Source: Rhynochetos jubatus
Lineage: Eukaryota; Chordata; Aves; Eurypygiformes; Rhynochetidae
Reading direction: 5' to 3'
DNA length: 64,000 bases
NCBI GenBank assembly: GCA_027574665.1
Contig: CM050665.1
Span: forward strand, 1,550,001-1,614,000
In this document: positions 1-11,000 of the stretch, piece after piece
How positions within the stretch are numbered: position 1 is the stretch's first letter
How the letters are laid out: the number at the start of each line of letters is the position of its first letter
Translations under genes and position numbers: made by a program
Notes under the pieces: model-generated
The model's database searches: none
Told to the model about the DNA's origin: nothing
The model's input: only the letters and a program-made list of their open reading frames with translations

Positions 1-2763
1 AGGAGCCCTGCAGCCTCGGCCTCATTAATTATGTAAATGAAAAGGTGCTGCCAACCGCCCTCCCTAGGTAGGGTCCCGGTGACTGAAGTTGTGCCCCGAA
101 CGGCGGCCGCTGCCCCTGCGTTTGGGCAGGGAGGGTCCGGGAGCACATCAGGCAGGATGGATGTTTGCAATAATTATCCAGTCATCCCCTTCAAGTGTAC
201 TGCAGCCATAGCAACAGACAGATGTTCTGTCCCAGCCAGAGTCCGCAGCGAGCTGGGGAGAGAAGCACAAAAATTAACCCCTTCAGCCCCAGGATGACAC
301 AGAATCCGCTTTATTCTGGGACCAGCCAGACTTCAACGTCCCTGAGAAAATTCCAGGAGATCGGGTGAAAACCCAACGGCACAGCTCCCACGTAAAATCG
401 CCAGCAACCGCCCCAGCGCTCGCTCAGCCGCTGTCTGGCACAAGAAGTTGAGTGGAAGCAGCAGCATCCCTCAGGCTGGTGGTCTGGCTCCCCCGAGCGC
501 CCCAGCGCCCCTCGTCCCGTTACAGGTAACGAGCCCTGCTCGTGCTCAGCGCCTCCCGGGGGCGATGCTGCAGGCAAGGCTCTCCAGGTCTGGTGGTAAC
601 GAGCCTTTGGAGACGTACGGCTCCGGGGAACCTGTTTGGGGATGGCTACGAGCTGTGCACACTCTGTGGTCAGCACCCACACAGCGGCCACGGCACAGAC
701 CACGCTGGGCACCCAGCTGGGCAGGGAAAGGGGCGACGAGCCACGTGGACAAGCGTCCACTGCAAAGTTAACATCTGTGTCAAAGCCTTTAAAGTACTCG
801 GAGGTGGGATGCAGCCAGACCAAACAGCCGGCGTTCCGTTATCCCGCTGCTGCACAGGTTTCCAGGATTCATCCCGGGTCCATTAAATCCCACCCAGAAA
901 TATTGTCACAAGGGCCCTCGTGCCCATCAGCAGACTGAAAATTTGAGCCCAGCTTCTTTGGGGAGTGCTGATGAGCAGGCAGCCCTCCCCCGGCACAGGG
1001 TCTCTGCTGCCTCCTCCCTTCCCCACCAGCCACCGATTCCTTTAAGCACTAATGCTGAAAGGTTTCAGGCTGAAGGCCGGACCCCCACCTCGCAGTTCCC
1101 TTCTGATGGGGTCGGGGCTGCCCACCCCGGCCAGGACTCCTCTCCCAGCCATGCCCAAGGGTCCGGCAGAGGCAGCGGGGATTCCTCAGAGCCCAGAGCA
1201 ACCCCCTGCCCTCAGAGCAGCGTAAAGGAGCCCATGGGAAAGCCCTGCCCAGATGTTCGCAGCTGCAGCTGCTGCTGGAGTGCACCCATGGTGAGGATCT
1301 CAAAGGGGATGGAGGGGAGCGGGGCGCACAGCCCCAGCAGACGTGCCTGGAGGGAGGGATTACAGCCGGGGGAGAGGGGAGAACCCTCCCCCGAGCAAGG
1401 CAACCCACTGCCCTGCACATAAGCACAAGTGTGAGAGGTCACAGGCACACAGTTTCGCTTCCCAAACTGTCAGGCTATTTTTGGTTCATGTTACTTCCCT
1501 TCTTGTCCCCTGCCACACGGACAGTGAGAACTCCGGCTTGCAGGGGGCACCCTGTCTCCTCAAGGCTTCCCTGGTGACAGCTTGTACCGGGTTAGCACAG
1601 CCCAGCCTGGAAATCTGTCGTCTCCTGGTTGGGATTTTTCTTCTTTCTCCTGAAGGAAAAAAAAAGCAGCAGAGAAGGGTAAATTTGCTGATCTTGGAAC
1701 CGAGGGAGACGCGGCATCATGTGCAGTCGCAGAGGATGTGGGCAGGTGCCATCAGCCTTCCCCACGCAGCTCTGGAAATGGAGCTCAGCCCTGATCTGCA
1801 GCTCCCTGGCTGTTCCTGTCCCGGGCTCCCACACAGCCCTGGCAGCTGGTGGGTATTTCGGTCCCCACCACAGCGCTCCGGCTACTGCGCTCCGTCTGTG
1901 GTTCCCCCCCAGCACATCAATTGAGCGCCCACGTGGGTTGATTCCCAGCTCCGCTGGAGACAGAATGAGAAGGTGGGAAAGATGTCTGTTATTTCCACAA
2001 ATCCCCGTTCAATCTGTAGCTCCGGCTCCGCCGCTTGTGCCCGTCCCAGGCTTCTCCCGGGTGAAAGCCACACCAAGTAATGTTTTGGTGCTGCGAGACG
2101 GACAGAAATCCAATAGCCTCCAGAAGGAATTCACGCTCTTTGCTCACTACCCTTAGCTGCTTTGACTTATTATCTGACCTGGATCTAAATTAGGTTTTGA
2201 TTAAAGTCAAGAATAATTCTACTTGGAAAAACCTCACTGTTAAGGTTTGGAGTTGGCAAAAGCCACAGGAGAATTAAAACTCATTTCTCCCTTTGGGACA
2301 GAGCCCCAGAAGGGGCCGTGGTGGGTGCCCAGGCCCCGCTGCGAGAGGCCGTGCCGTGCTGTCAGAACCTCACCGGGCTCTGTTTTCGCAGCGGTCGGGT
2401 TCCCTCCCCAGTTCTCCTCGGAGACCGCTCCAGCAGAGGCGGATCTCGGCTCCTCATTTCACACGGGGGTTTATACACCCTGTTTATCCCCACCCTTGCG
2501 CCGAGGTGGTGCTGGGGTTTAGTGCTGGTGTCTATCTCTTGGCGTCTCCTCTCAGCACTGGGAGATCAGGGAGCCCAGTCACCTCGCAGGACACTCTCCT
2601 CCCTCCTGACCCCCCACGTTTTGGGGTAAATGCTCCCAGCACGGCTGACCAGAGCCGAGAGCAGGCCAGGGCTCCACCTCAGCCTTTACACCTCCCGCTG
2701 CCTCTCGAAATGACTCTCCTGAGACAACGTGGGATCATTCCCCTTTTTCTTCACTGCATCCCA

Positions 2764-2939
2764 TTGGTGGATCCCAGCTCTCCCATTGGTGGCTCTCATC
2801 TCTCCCACGGGTAGATCCCAGCTCTCCCTTTGGTGGATCCCAGCTCTCCCATTGGTGGCTCTCATCTCTCCCACGGGTAGATCCCAGCTCTCCCTTTGGT
2901 GGATCCCAGCTGTCCTGTTGGTGGATCCCAGCTCTCCCA
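2764..2939. repeat. 22-bp tandem array with 66-bp higher-order unit
   Basis: Eight units of 22 bp follow one another, each starting TTGGTGG or CGGGTAG and containing TCCCAGCTCTCCC or a close variant. Units 1-3 (2764-2829) recur almost exactly as units 4-6 (2830-2895), giving a 66-bp higher-order repeat; units 7 and 8 are the simpler type. Because 66 is divisible by three, frames stay open on both strands, and these are not taken as genes. Confidence 0.9.
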
Positions 2940-3965
2940 TCCAGCCTCTGGTGGGTGAAGGTCTCGGGCGCCGGCCGTGGGAGACGCGGGCTCCCTCTGT
3001 TCGCTGGGAAGGCGGCAGATCCAGCGAGCAGCTCATCTCACTCCAGTACAAGCGCGTAAGGCACCGGGCTGGACGGTTTCTGGAGGGGCTCATCGTCACC
3101 GATGGGCTGTGGAGGCAGCCGCCACACACAGGTGACCCTGGCTGTCCCGCTTTGGGTGACTGAAGTTAGGAAAGCCAAACACTCATCGTAGTGGTCCCTG
3201 AGTACCTCCACGTTTCCGTATCCTCTCCCAGGGAGCACTCCCAGCTGCCAGCAGTGATGGGGTTTAACTCCTGGGCTCACTTCGGGCTGCTCAGGACCAG
3301 GCTACGCCACTGGTGGGTTCGGTTCCCCATACCCACCCTCTGCCTGCCTCTCTTACCCCACCCAGCAGCACCCAGGGGAGTTTGTAACTGGCTCCAGGCT
3401 GGGTCCTAGTCAAGTGCCAGTCCTGACTGACAGACCAGGGTGGCTGGGGCCACGGCGGGGGTCCGGCACGGTGCCTTCTCCAGCTGGCGTCTGTGGGGCA
3501 CACGCTGCTGGCCGTACACGGATTCTTGCACGGTATTTGGCTGCCCTCGTCTCCAACTGATCAACTGTACTCGAAGGAGCCGCCAGGAGGAGGGAATTCC
3601 CGGTTATCACTTTCCCATGTAAGCCGTAAACGTGCCGGTGGGGGTGTCCGGGGTGGCGGCTGGGAAGTGTCCACCAGTGTCACCCCCCTATCATCGGGCA
3701 GCCACTATCAGGGTGGGTCGGAGAGTCCCTGGCACGGTCCCGCACGGCTGGTGGGGGTCAGCACTCCCGCTCAGCCCCCACCCAGCTCTCCCACCACCCT
3801 GCCCACCAAGGCACGGGAAGGAGCGGGAGCCCGGAGCAGAGGCTGAGGCTCGCTGTGCTCGTGGTGCCGGGCGCACGGCGACGGTGGGCCGTGGGAAAGA
3901 CAGGGATGGCGGGAGTATGGCCGAGCTGAATCAGGCCCTCCAGGCCGCTGTGCTGCCCCTGCCCT

Positions 3966-4235
3966 GATAAGCATCACACACTTCAAAGGAAGGCCGGGGT
4001 GCTAGAGCGAAAAACTGGTGAAGGAAATATCCTCAAAGGAAGCATCTTTCTCACTCCTGACCATCAGTTTGAGACTTATCCCCTGAAGCATGAGTCTTAT
4101 CTCTCCCTTCTCTTTCTTAAATCTGTACCTCCCCGGTGTTTCTCCTCTGCAGAGGCACCCGGTCCTTTCGCATACACAAACACTCCGTGGTGATGAACTC
4201 CACCGGCGAGCCACAAGATGGGTAAAAACTATCTG
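3966..4235. promoter_or_regulatory. Loose cluster of GATA motifs (candidate enhancer)
   Basis: Four GATA-type hexamers lie in about 270 bp: TGATAA at 3965-3970, CTTATC at 4075-4080 and 4096-4101, and CTATCT near 4229-4234. The surrounding DNA is lower in GC than its neighbours. Such motifs are short and common, so this is only a pointer to a possible upstream regulatory element. Confidence 0.2.
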
Positions 4236-6844
4236 GTTTCATCAGTCTGGATGACTCATATTTCTGCTGATCATCCCTTTTCCTTCTGCCTCGGCGAGGG
4301 ACCTCCAAGCACACACCAAGTACCTTCTCCGGACACTCACCGTGCTGCAGAGGCACCGCAGCCTTCAGCCCCCAGCTCAGCGAAGCTGCCCTATCTCCAG
4401 TTAAGCAGTTTCTAGGTATTGCAATCGATAATTCTTGATTTCCTTCTCTTTATGTATGTGAAAGGATAACCACAAGCCAATCCAATAGTCCAGGGTCTGG
4501 GGTACCCCTGCCCGCAGAAATCTTAGGAAGAACTAATGTCTAGTTTGTATTTGTTGAAAGTTACTAAGAACAACTTCTATTGATACAGTATAAACAGCAA
4601 CGGACCTGGACGTGTTGGTCTAGAAGAAACGTGCAGCAGACACCCTGGGCTGATCCCCACCCAGTATCCATCACCCAGAACCGACAGTGTAAGGTCCAGT
4701 GCCACCAAACACCTCCACTTCTTTTTTCGCCCTGTCCTTAAGGACAAGGACGGCCTCGACATCATGTTATAACCTGGCACATCATGAGATTGCTCATGCA
4801 GCGCCAACTTAAACCCTCATCGAACCCTTGCTGGGCTGGGACCTAAAATACGGACCTGGACACTCAGCCCCCGTGTGAGCGGCCTTTCCTAAAATCCTCA
4901 TTTGGAGGATAACAGCTCCTGGTCTGTCTGGCCTTGCCTTCCCAGACTGGGGAAACTCCAGTCCGTCCTCTCGAGCGACCCTCTGTCGCCCCAAACCTCC
5001 TTCACAGAAACGCTCTGCAGGTTCAGCTGCTCCCACCAGAGCAGCCAAGACATGGAACTGCAACTCCTAACAAACCAAACCAGGGCGAAGACAGGAGAGA
5101 CCTAGTCCAAGGAAAGGCGAGCAGGACATAGCTCGCCACAGCTAGAGGACCAGGAGGCAAAGGCCCAGTGAGCGCCGAGCACCAGACAAGGTCATTCACT
5201 GGAGCTTCCAGCAGTTTGCTGCAGAGGACAGCCACTGCCGGAGAGCAAAGCGCTCAAGTCCTTCCCGTCCATCAGCCATGCCTACCCTGTGGCTGCAGCA
5301 ACTGGCCAAGAACGTGTCCACCCACACAACCTGCTGTGCGTGAGCAGGCTCGGGGAGTCTGTGACCGACCAACTGCCATGCGCGGCCCCTCACTCCTCCC
5401 TGAGCCCCCTCCGCCAGTTCCTTCCCCTTTGCAGGGACAGACTCAGGCCCTTCAGCTGACGCCTCACCCTTCAAAGCATCGTTGATGCCAAGGAGGGGGG
5501 TCTGTTAGTCATTAAGGAAAATATCGCACCTCTCGGTCCGCTTTGCACTGCCGGAGCTAACGTTTGATGGCCATCAGGATCTGGCAGTGGCAAAACCCAA
5601 ATTGGTACTGTTGATGGGACAATACCCAGGTCCAATGGACGTGCAATCTCCTACCTCAGCTTCAAAGGGGTGGGCTGAGGAGAAGACTTCTGTCTACGGT
5701 GGTGCGAGGGGACAGTCCCTTTTCCCTTGGCTGAACTGCACCGTGGTTACCTCAGCCAGGAGGTCTGATCACGGGGAAGAAGGCAGCACCACCCCGACCC
5801 AGAGCAACTCCTCAGCAAAAGCAAAGTGGCCTACTCCCCTCCTCCCTCAACATCTCCTGCAAAGCAGCTGGACTCCAGCACCGAGTGCTTCCCTGGCACT
5901 CCTGGGCAGCCAACATCCCACACCTCCTACAACGCCTACTCGTAGAATTCCCCCCGGAAACCCCAGTACCCCACTGGCCACCCCAGTGCCCGCCGGTTCG
6001 GGACAGAGAGTTCAGCTGGTCGCTGCCTCACGCCGTGCAGGCGGGATGCCCACGTGCTGTAGCAGGTTAAGAGCTGAGCCTGACTTCATCTGCAAAGCCT
6101 CTGCGAGAAAGGTGCCCACCGAGCCCCAACTGCGCAGAATATCCTTCTTTTCTGCCACCTCCATCCCCTCAGCTGCTCCATGAAGCCGTCCCCGGAGAAA
6201 GCTGTGCTTCCAGGGCTTTGAAAGGATGTCCATCTTATTTTTAGTGGTCAGCAAAAATACTGCAGTGCACTAGCAAGTTGCTGTAGGCATCCTATGTTAC
6301 GTGGCAGCATACCCAAAGCGAGGAAGACCTGCACTCAAGTCCCTCTCCATCAGCATCACGCTGGGCCCAGTGCAAACTGGACAGCGACGCCGGGAATTTT
6401 TTGGAGAGATGTCCAGAGATCCAGTGGGGTCCAAAGGGTCAACATGATTTACAACGGCGTATTTCAATAATTAACTTCAATGCTCCAGCGTTGCAGATAC
6501 CCCTCTTTTCACTGCACCCCCTCCGGCATGGCCAACCCATGACTCAGCTCCTGCAGCATTCAGTTCCCCCCTCGAGGATCTGTCGGACGGGCACAGTGCG
6601 GCTGGCATGGGGCGAGGGGCAGTGAAGAAAAGCTACCCCCTGCCTCCGTGCGGCACCTCGGCTGCTGCCACCACCGTGCCCTGCACCTGCACTGGCCACG
6701 GGCAACTCCCTGACACATCAAATTCCTCTTCCAGGTTCCCACAGGCTCCCAGCTCCTGCTCCTACGTCCTCACGCCAGCCCCACCACTGCTGACCAGCCC
6801 TCGGTAGGCACCACGGCCGTGTCCCCAGCCAGCACGAAGCACAC

Positions 6845-7735
6845 CTGGTGGGCAGGGAGCACACGCGTGGCACTGATGGACAGACCAGGAGCACACGCAT
6901 GGCACTGCCGGGTGGGCACGGAGCACACGCGTGCCAGCGGTGGACAGACCAGGAGCAAAGATGGCACTGATGGACAGGGAGCACACGTGTGACACTGATG
7001 GACAGACTGGGGTCACATACGTGGCATTGACAGAGCAGGAGCACCTGCGTGGCACTGCCAGGTGGGCATGGAGCACATGCATGGCACTGATGGACGGGGA
7101 GCAAACACGTGGCACTGACAGACAAGACCAGGAGCACATGCGGCACCGACGGCCAGACCAGGAGCACATGTGTGGCACTGCCAGGTGGGCACAGAACACG
7201 TGTGGCTCTGATGGACAGAGCAGGAGCACACACAGCACCGATGGATAGAGACCACACGTGTGGCGTTGACAGACGGACCAGGAGAACACGCGTGGCACTG
7301 CCGGGTGGGCATGGAGCACATGCATGGCACTGGTGGACAAGACCAGGAGCACACGTGGCACTGATGGACAGAGCAGGGGCACACGTGTGGCATTGCCAGG
7401 TGGGCATGGAGCACACGCATGGCACTGGTGGACAAGACCAGGAGCACATGTGGCACTGATGGACACAGCAGGAGCACACATGGCACCGATACGGACCACA
7501 CGCGTGGCACTGACGGACAGACCAGGAGAACACGCATGGCATTGCCGGGTGGGCACAGAGCACACACGTGGCTCTGATGGACACAGTGGGAGCACACACG
7601 GCACTGATGGACAGGGACCACACGTGTGGCATTGACAGACCAGGAGAACACGTGTGGCATTGCCGGGTGGGCACAGAACACGCGTGGCACCCATGCACAG
7701 ACCGTGAGCACACGCGTTGGCACCACCAGCAACAC
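6845..7735. repeat. About 32-bp minisatellite, CACGTG-rich
   Basis: About 28 imperfect copies of a roughly 32-bp unit run head to tail. Two unit types are mixed: one reads GGAGCACACGCGTGGCACTG and continues ATGGACAGACCA, the other shares the start and continues CCGGGTGGGCAC. At least eight copies contain the palindrome CACGTG and others contain ACGCGT at the same place in the unit. All three minus-strand frames stay open for hundreds of codons and give repetitive Cys-rich products, which I read as a by-product of the repeat. The array lies about 1.4-2.3 kb upstream of the NOL4L start codon, just outside the CpG island. Confidence 0.93.
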
Positions 7736-8441
7736 GCCACATGCGTGTGACCGCCGGGGAGACACAGAGCCCCAGCTGCCGACTGGGACGGGCAGCCCCA
7801 TCTCGCCCCCCCCCCCTCCGCCCCGGGCCAGCTGTGACCGCTCACCCCCAGCGACACCCCCCGGGGCCGGAGGAGCGGGACCGAGCCCACCCCCCCCCGC
7901 TGTCCCCCACCGCCCGCAGCGGCGAGGCTCGGTCAGGCGGCGGGACAGCTGCCCGGCTGCACCCCCCCACCGCCGCCGCCGGGAGGATGCTCTCCCCGCT
8001 CCTGCCCAGGGAACAGGCGCGGAGGGCGGGGGCGGCTGCGGGGGAGCGGATAGAGCCACCGGGCCCGGGGTCCGGCCTTTGTCTCCCGTTCCGGGGTTGC
8101 TTAGAATCACGGTTGCCCCGGAGCCGGGTTTACGGTTCTCCCAGTGCGGCGGGACAAGCCCCAACCGAGGGCGCTGCGGGGGCGATGCCGGCCCTTGGAG
8201 GCTCCGTCCCGTTCGTTCCAGGCCGTTCCGGCGGGCTCTCCTCCCCCTCCTTTTCCATCGCCACCCCCCCCATCCCCCCCAACGCCGTTACCGTTGCCCC
8301 CGCGGCTCCTCCCCGGCTCTGCGGCGGCTCGGCAGGTGCCCGCCTCCGCCCCCACCGGCCCGTCCCGCCGCACACGTGCGCCCCGCCGGCCCTTTGTCTG
8401 GGACCGGCACCTGGACCCGCGGCCCCCTCCCCACCGGTTTG

Positions 8442-8515
8442 CCCCCCTCCTCCCTCCCCTCCCCGCTCCCCGGCCCGTACGGGCCGGGGAGCGGGGAGGG
8501 GAGGGAGGAGGGGGG
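8442..8515. repeat. Perfect 74-bp palindrome in NOL4L promoter
   Basis: Two 37-bp arms are exact reverse complements with no spacer. The centre is CCCGT|ACGGG at 8478/8479. The left arm is a C/T-rich tract and the right arm its G/A-rich complement, broken by GGGCCGGGGAGCGGGG. Pairing was checked base by base and fails first at 8441/8516. A weaker likeness (CCGGTTT on the left, GAACCGG on the right) continues outside the perfect core. It could form a cruciform or, as RNA, a long hairpin. A fold-back sequencing or assembly artefact is the main alternative. Confidence 0.95.
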
Positions 8516-9094
8516 GAGGCCGAACCGGGAGAGCGCATCCCACCGGCGGCGCTGCGGGGAGCGGTGGGCGGCCGGGGCGGGGGGAGCAGCGGCCCCGGGG
8601 CGGGCCGGTCGAGGGGGAGGTGGGTAGATGGGGGTGGGGGGGGGGGGGCCCGGCGTTGGCGGCCGCTCTAACAGGTGGGATCCCGCTGAGAGGAGGAGGC
8701 GGCCGAAGGGGGGCGGAGGAGGCAGGGACGGGCGGGCGGGCGGGCGGAGGGAGGGAGGGGGGACGAGCCGGAGCCGCCTGTGATCCTGTGACAGGAGCGG
8801 CTGCTGCTGCTGCTGGCGCCGCCGGTGCCTCCCTCCGCCCGGCTCGCCGTCCGAGACCCGGCGCTCACCCCCCCCCCCCCTTCCCAACCCCCGTCACCCC
8901 CCCACCCCTTTTTCTCCCCTCCCTCCATCCCTTCCCTGCTCTATCCCCGGCCGTCGCCCCTCACCCCGGCAGCCCGTCCCGGGGCCGCGCTAACACCGGC
9001 CGGGGCTCTCTGCGCCGCCCCCGGCTGCCCCTCCGCCCGCTCCGGGACAGGGCACGGGACCGGGCGCCGCCGCCGTTTGCTGCCGCCGTTTGCT

Positions 9095-9120
9095 GCCGCC
9101 GCCGCCGCCGCCGCCGCCGC
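9095..9120 (+). repeat. NOL4L: GCC trinucleotide repeat in 5' UTR
   Basis: Eight full GCC units and a partial ninth end 14 bases before the NOL4L start codon. Read in the NOL4L frame they would encode proline, but translation is expected to begin after them. CGG/GCC runs in 5' UTRs are often length-variable in vertebrates. Confidence 0.85.
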
Positions 9121-9134
9121 TACCGGTCGGGGCG

Positions 9135-9443
9135 ATGCCGAAGCCGCCGCTGCTGCTGCGGGGGAGCCGCCCCGGGGACAGCGAGCTGGGGCGGCAGTTC
9201 CGGGACTGGTGCCTGCGCACCTACGGGGACTCGGCCAAAACCAAGACGGTGACCCGGAGCAAGTACCAGCGCATCGCCGAGGTGCTGCAGGGGGGATCCG
9301 GCTCCGGCGGCGGCTCCGGCGGGGGGGAGAAAGGCAAGTTCCAGTTCTGGGTCCGGTCCAAGGGCTTCCGCCTGGGAAACGGCACCAGGGAGGCGACGAA
9401 GATGGGTCAAGTGGTGGTATATGTGCCGGTGAAAACGGGAACG
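9135..9443 (+). CDS. NOL4L: NOL4L coding exon 1 (residues 1-103)
   Basis: First coding exon of NOL4L, a nuclear/nucleolar NOL4-family protein of poorly known function. The ATG has G at -3 and begins MPKPPLLLRGSRPGDSELGR. The conserved family block follows (RQFRDWCLRTYGDSAKTKTV at about residues 20-39, then a TRSKYQRI-type helix, a Gly/Ser linker, and KFQFWVRSKGFRL, VVVYVPVK). The Gly/Ser linker at about 53-64 looks loose and may vary between species. The exon ends ACG|GTTAGT, phase 0, giving KTGT joined to GADGL of exon 2. An upstream donor at 9428|GTGAAA is also phase 0 but would cut the conserved VPVKT. No earlier in-frame ATG is available; upstream codons are low-complexity proline. Confidence 0.9.
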
Positions 9444-10983
9444 GTTAGTGCGCTCCGTGCCCCGGGGGCTCTGTGTCTGTCTGTCTTGCCTGCCTGTCCG
9501 TGTCTGTCTGTCCTCCCCGGGGGTGTGGGTGGGAGGGGGGTGGGTTGCCCGGGGCGGGGGCGGGCACCCCCGGGGGCCCCTGTCCCCGCCACCGCCACCG
9601 CCGCGCCGGCCCTGTCCCGTCAGCACCGGGCGGCCCAGCCCCGCCGCGCCGCCGGCCGCCGGGAGCGCGCATGCCCCATGCGGGGCGCGACGCGGGGGCC
9701 CGGCCGCTCCCGCAGCCCCCGGCCGCTCCCGGGGCACCCGCCGCCCCGACCCGCCCGGGATGCGGATGGGGAGAGGCGCCCGCCCGGAGCCTCGCACCTT
9801 CCGCCACCCACCCCCCCGCCCTCCCCCCGACCCCGTCCCCGTCCCATCCGGTGTCCCCGGGCGCTGCCGGCGGAGGGAGGGGGGAGTGGGGGGGGCGGCG
9901 GTACCCCGCGCCTGCTGCCGTGCACCTGCCCCCGCGGGGGGGCCGCGCCGCCGCCCGGTGCGGACCCCGCCGCCCTCCCCCGCCCCCCCCCCCCCCGTCC
10001 CCCCCCGCCCCGTCCGATCACGTTCGCCCGGCATTTCCCATCCGCCCCACGGCCGGGGACAGGTCTGCAGTCAAGGGCAGAGAGCGGCGGGGAGGGGGCG
10101 CCGGCACCCCCCGCCCCCGCCGCCGCCGCACCCTGCCCGCCCGGCCGCCGGAGCGGAGCGAGCCCGGCCCCGCTGCGGCTCGCCCGGCCCCGGCGTCCCG
10201 CGGCGCTGCCCGGTGCCCCGGGGGGAAGGGGGGGCGCGGGCAGCGGCAGAGCCCGGATTAGGGCAGCTCCCCCCCGCGCCTGCCCGCGGGCCGCCGTCCC
10301 GGGAAACTCCCCCCGCCGGAGCCTCATTGTTCGGCCCCCGCCGGGCCGGCGGCGCGGGGCGCACCGGCCGCCTCCACCCCCCCCCCCCCCGCCGGCTGCT
10401 GCCCGCTTCCCCGCCCCGCCGCGCCCGGGGCTGCCCCGCCGCCCCATTGTTCCCGTCCCGAGCGTGCCCCGCTCCCCGGCGCGCAGGGAAACGCGCAACT
10501 TTCGCGCCCCCCACCCCCCCCGGCCCTGTGCGCAGGGATGCGCCCGGCGCGGCGGCGCTGCCCCGGCCCCGCTGCCCCCCGCTGCCCGGGGAGGGGGGAC
10601 CCGGCCCGCCGCCCCGCCGGGTTCCGCTCCGGGCCAGCGGGCACAGAAGGGCTCCGGGAGGGGTTTTTTCGCCCCCCCCCCGCGTCCCTCCCCTCCTCTC
10701 CCGCTGCTGCTGCTGCTGCCGCTGCTCTAAAGGGTGCAGTGTTTTCTGTGCACACAGACTCCAGCATTGATGTGGCTGGAGGATGCTTCCATTGAGGGCA
10801 GCCCATCTGTGGCAAATGCTTCTAAACGCACTATTTACCTCCCATCTGGTCTGCCTTATTATTGGGGGGAGGGGGAAGGGTCATTATTTCTCCCTTTCCC
10901 TTCGTGGTGCTCAGAGGCGCCTTTCTTTCTCCCCTCGCAGCCCCCCTCCCCCATGCCATGCCCCAAAAAAAAATTCTGTGCAA

Positions 10984-11000
10984 TTTTTTTTTTTTTTTTT
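10984..11000. repeat. Poly-T run of 17
   Basis: An uninterrupted run of 17 T in intron 1. It may be a simple slippage-prone tract; no retroelement body is recognisable next to it. Confidence 0.9.

Larger units (their letters stand above)
1..6840. other. Upstream intergenic DNA, no gene recognised
   Basis: I find no open frame here that looks like a conserved protein and no tRNA, rRNA or clear splice-bounded exon chain. Open frames of 60-200 codons occur on both strands but overlap one another in a way expected of GC-rich non-coding DNA. I looked for COMMD7 and DNMT3B, the upstream neighbours of NOL4L in mammals, and recognise no exon of either. The stretch holds a 22-bp tandem array near 2.8 kb and a loose group of GATA motifs near 4 kb, both listed separately. 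Distal promoter elements or the 3' UTR of an upstream gene could be present but cannot be shown from sequence alone. Confidence 0.6.
7760..10740 (+). promoter_or_regulatory. NOL4L: NOL4L promoter CpG island
   Basis: This stretch is very GC- and CpG-rich on both sides of exon 1 and covers the presumed core promoter, 5' UTR, coding exon 1 and the first part of intron 1. No TATA box is visible before the start codon, as is usual for CpG-island promoters. A CACGTG E-box lies near 8374, CTG repeats near 8802, GGGC and GGGA runs near 8731, and many G runs that could form quadruplexes. Long frames across the island on both strands come from the lack of A/T-rich stop codons. The transcription start cannot be placed from sequence. 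Confidence 0.8.

Noticed and set aside
1-7700. Exons of COMMD7 or DNMT3B, the mammalian upstream neighbours
   Set aside because: No translated stretch resembles either protein; the neighbour is probably beyond the left edge.
6718-8164. Three long Cys-rich minus-strand frames (390, 326 and 383 codons)
   Set aside because: They lie over the 32-bp minisatellite, all three frames are open at once and the products only mirror the repeat.
7717-9252. 511-codon + frame before exon 1
   Set aside because: Pro/Ala/Arg/Gly-rich product of the CpG island in a different frame from NOL4L; frames of similar length exist on the other strand.
9429-9430. Alternative exon 1 donor CCG|GTGAAA
   Set aside because: Phase is compatible, but it would remove the VKTGT residues that correspond to VPVKT in NOL4.
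9444-10730. Continuation of the exon 1 frame for over 400 codons
   Set aside because: The conserved family sequence stops at the GTTAGT donor and resumes exactly at exon 2; the read-through is low-complexity CpG-island translation.
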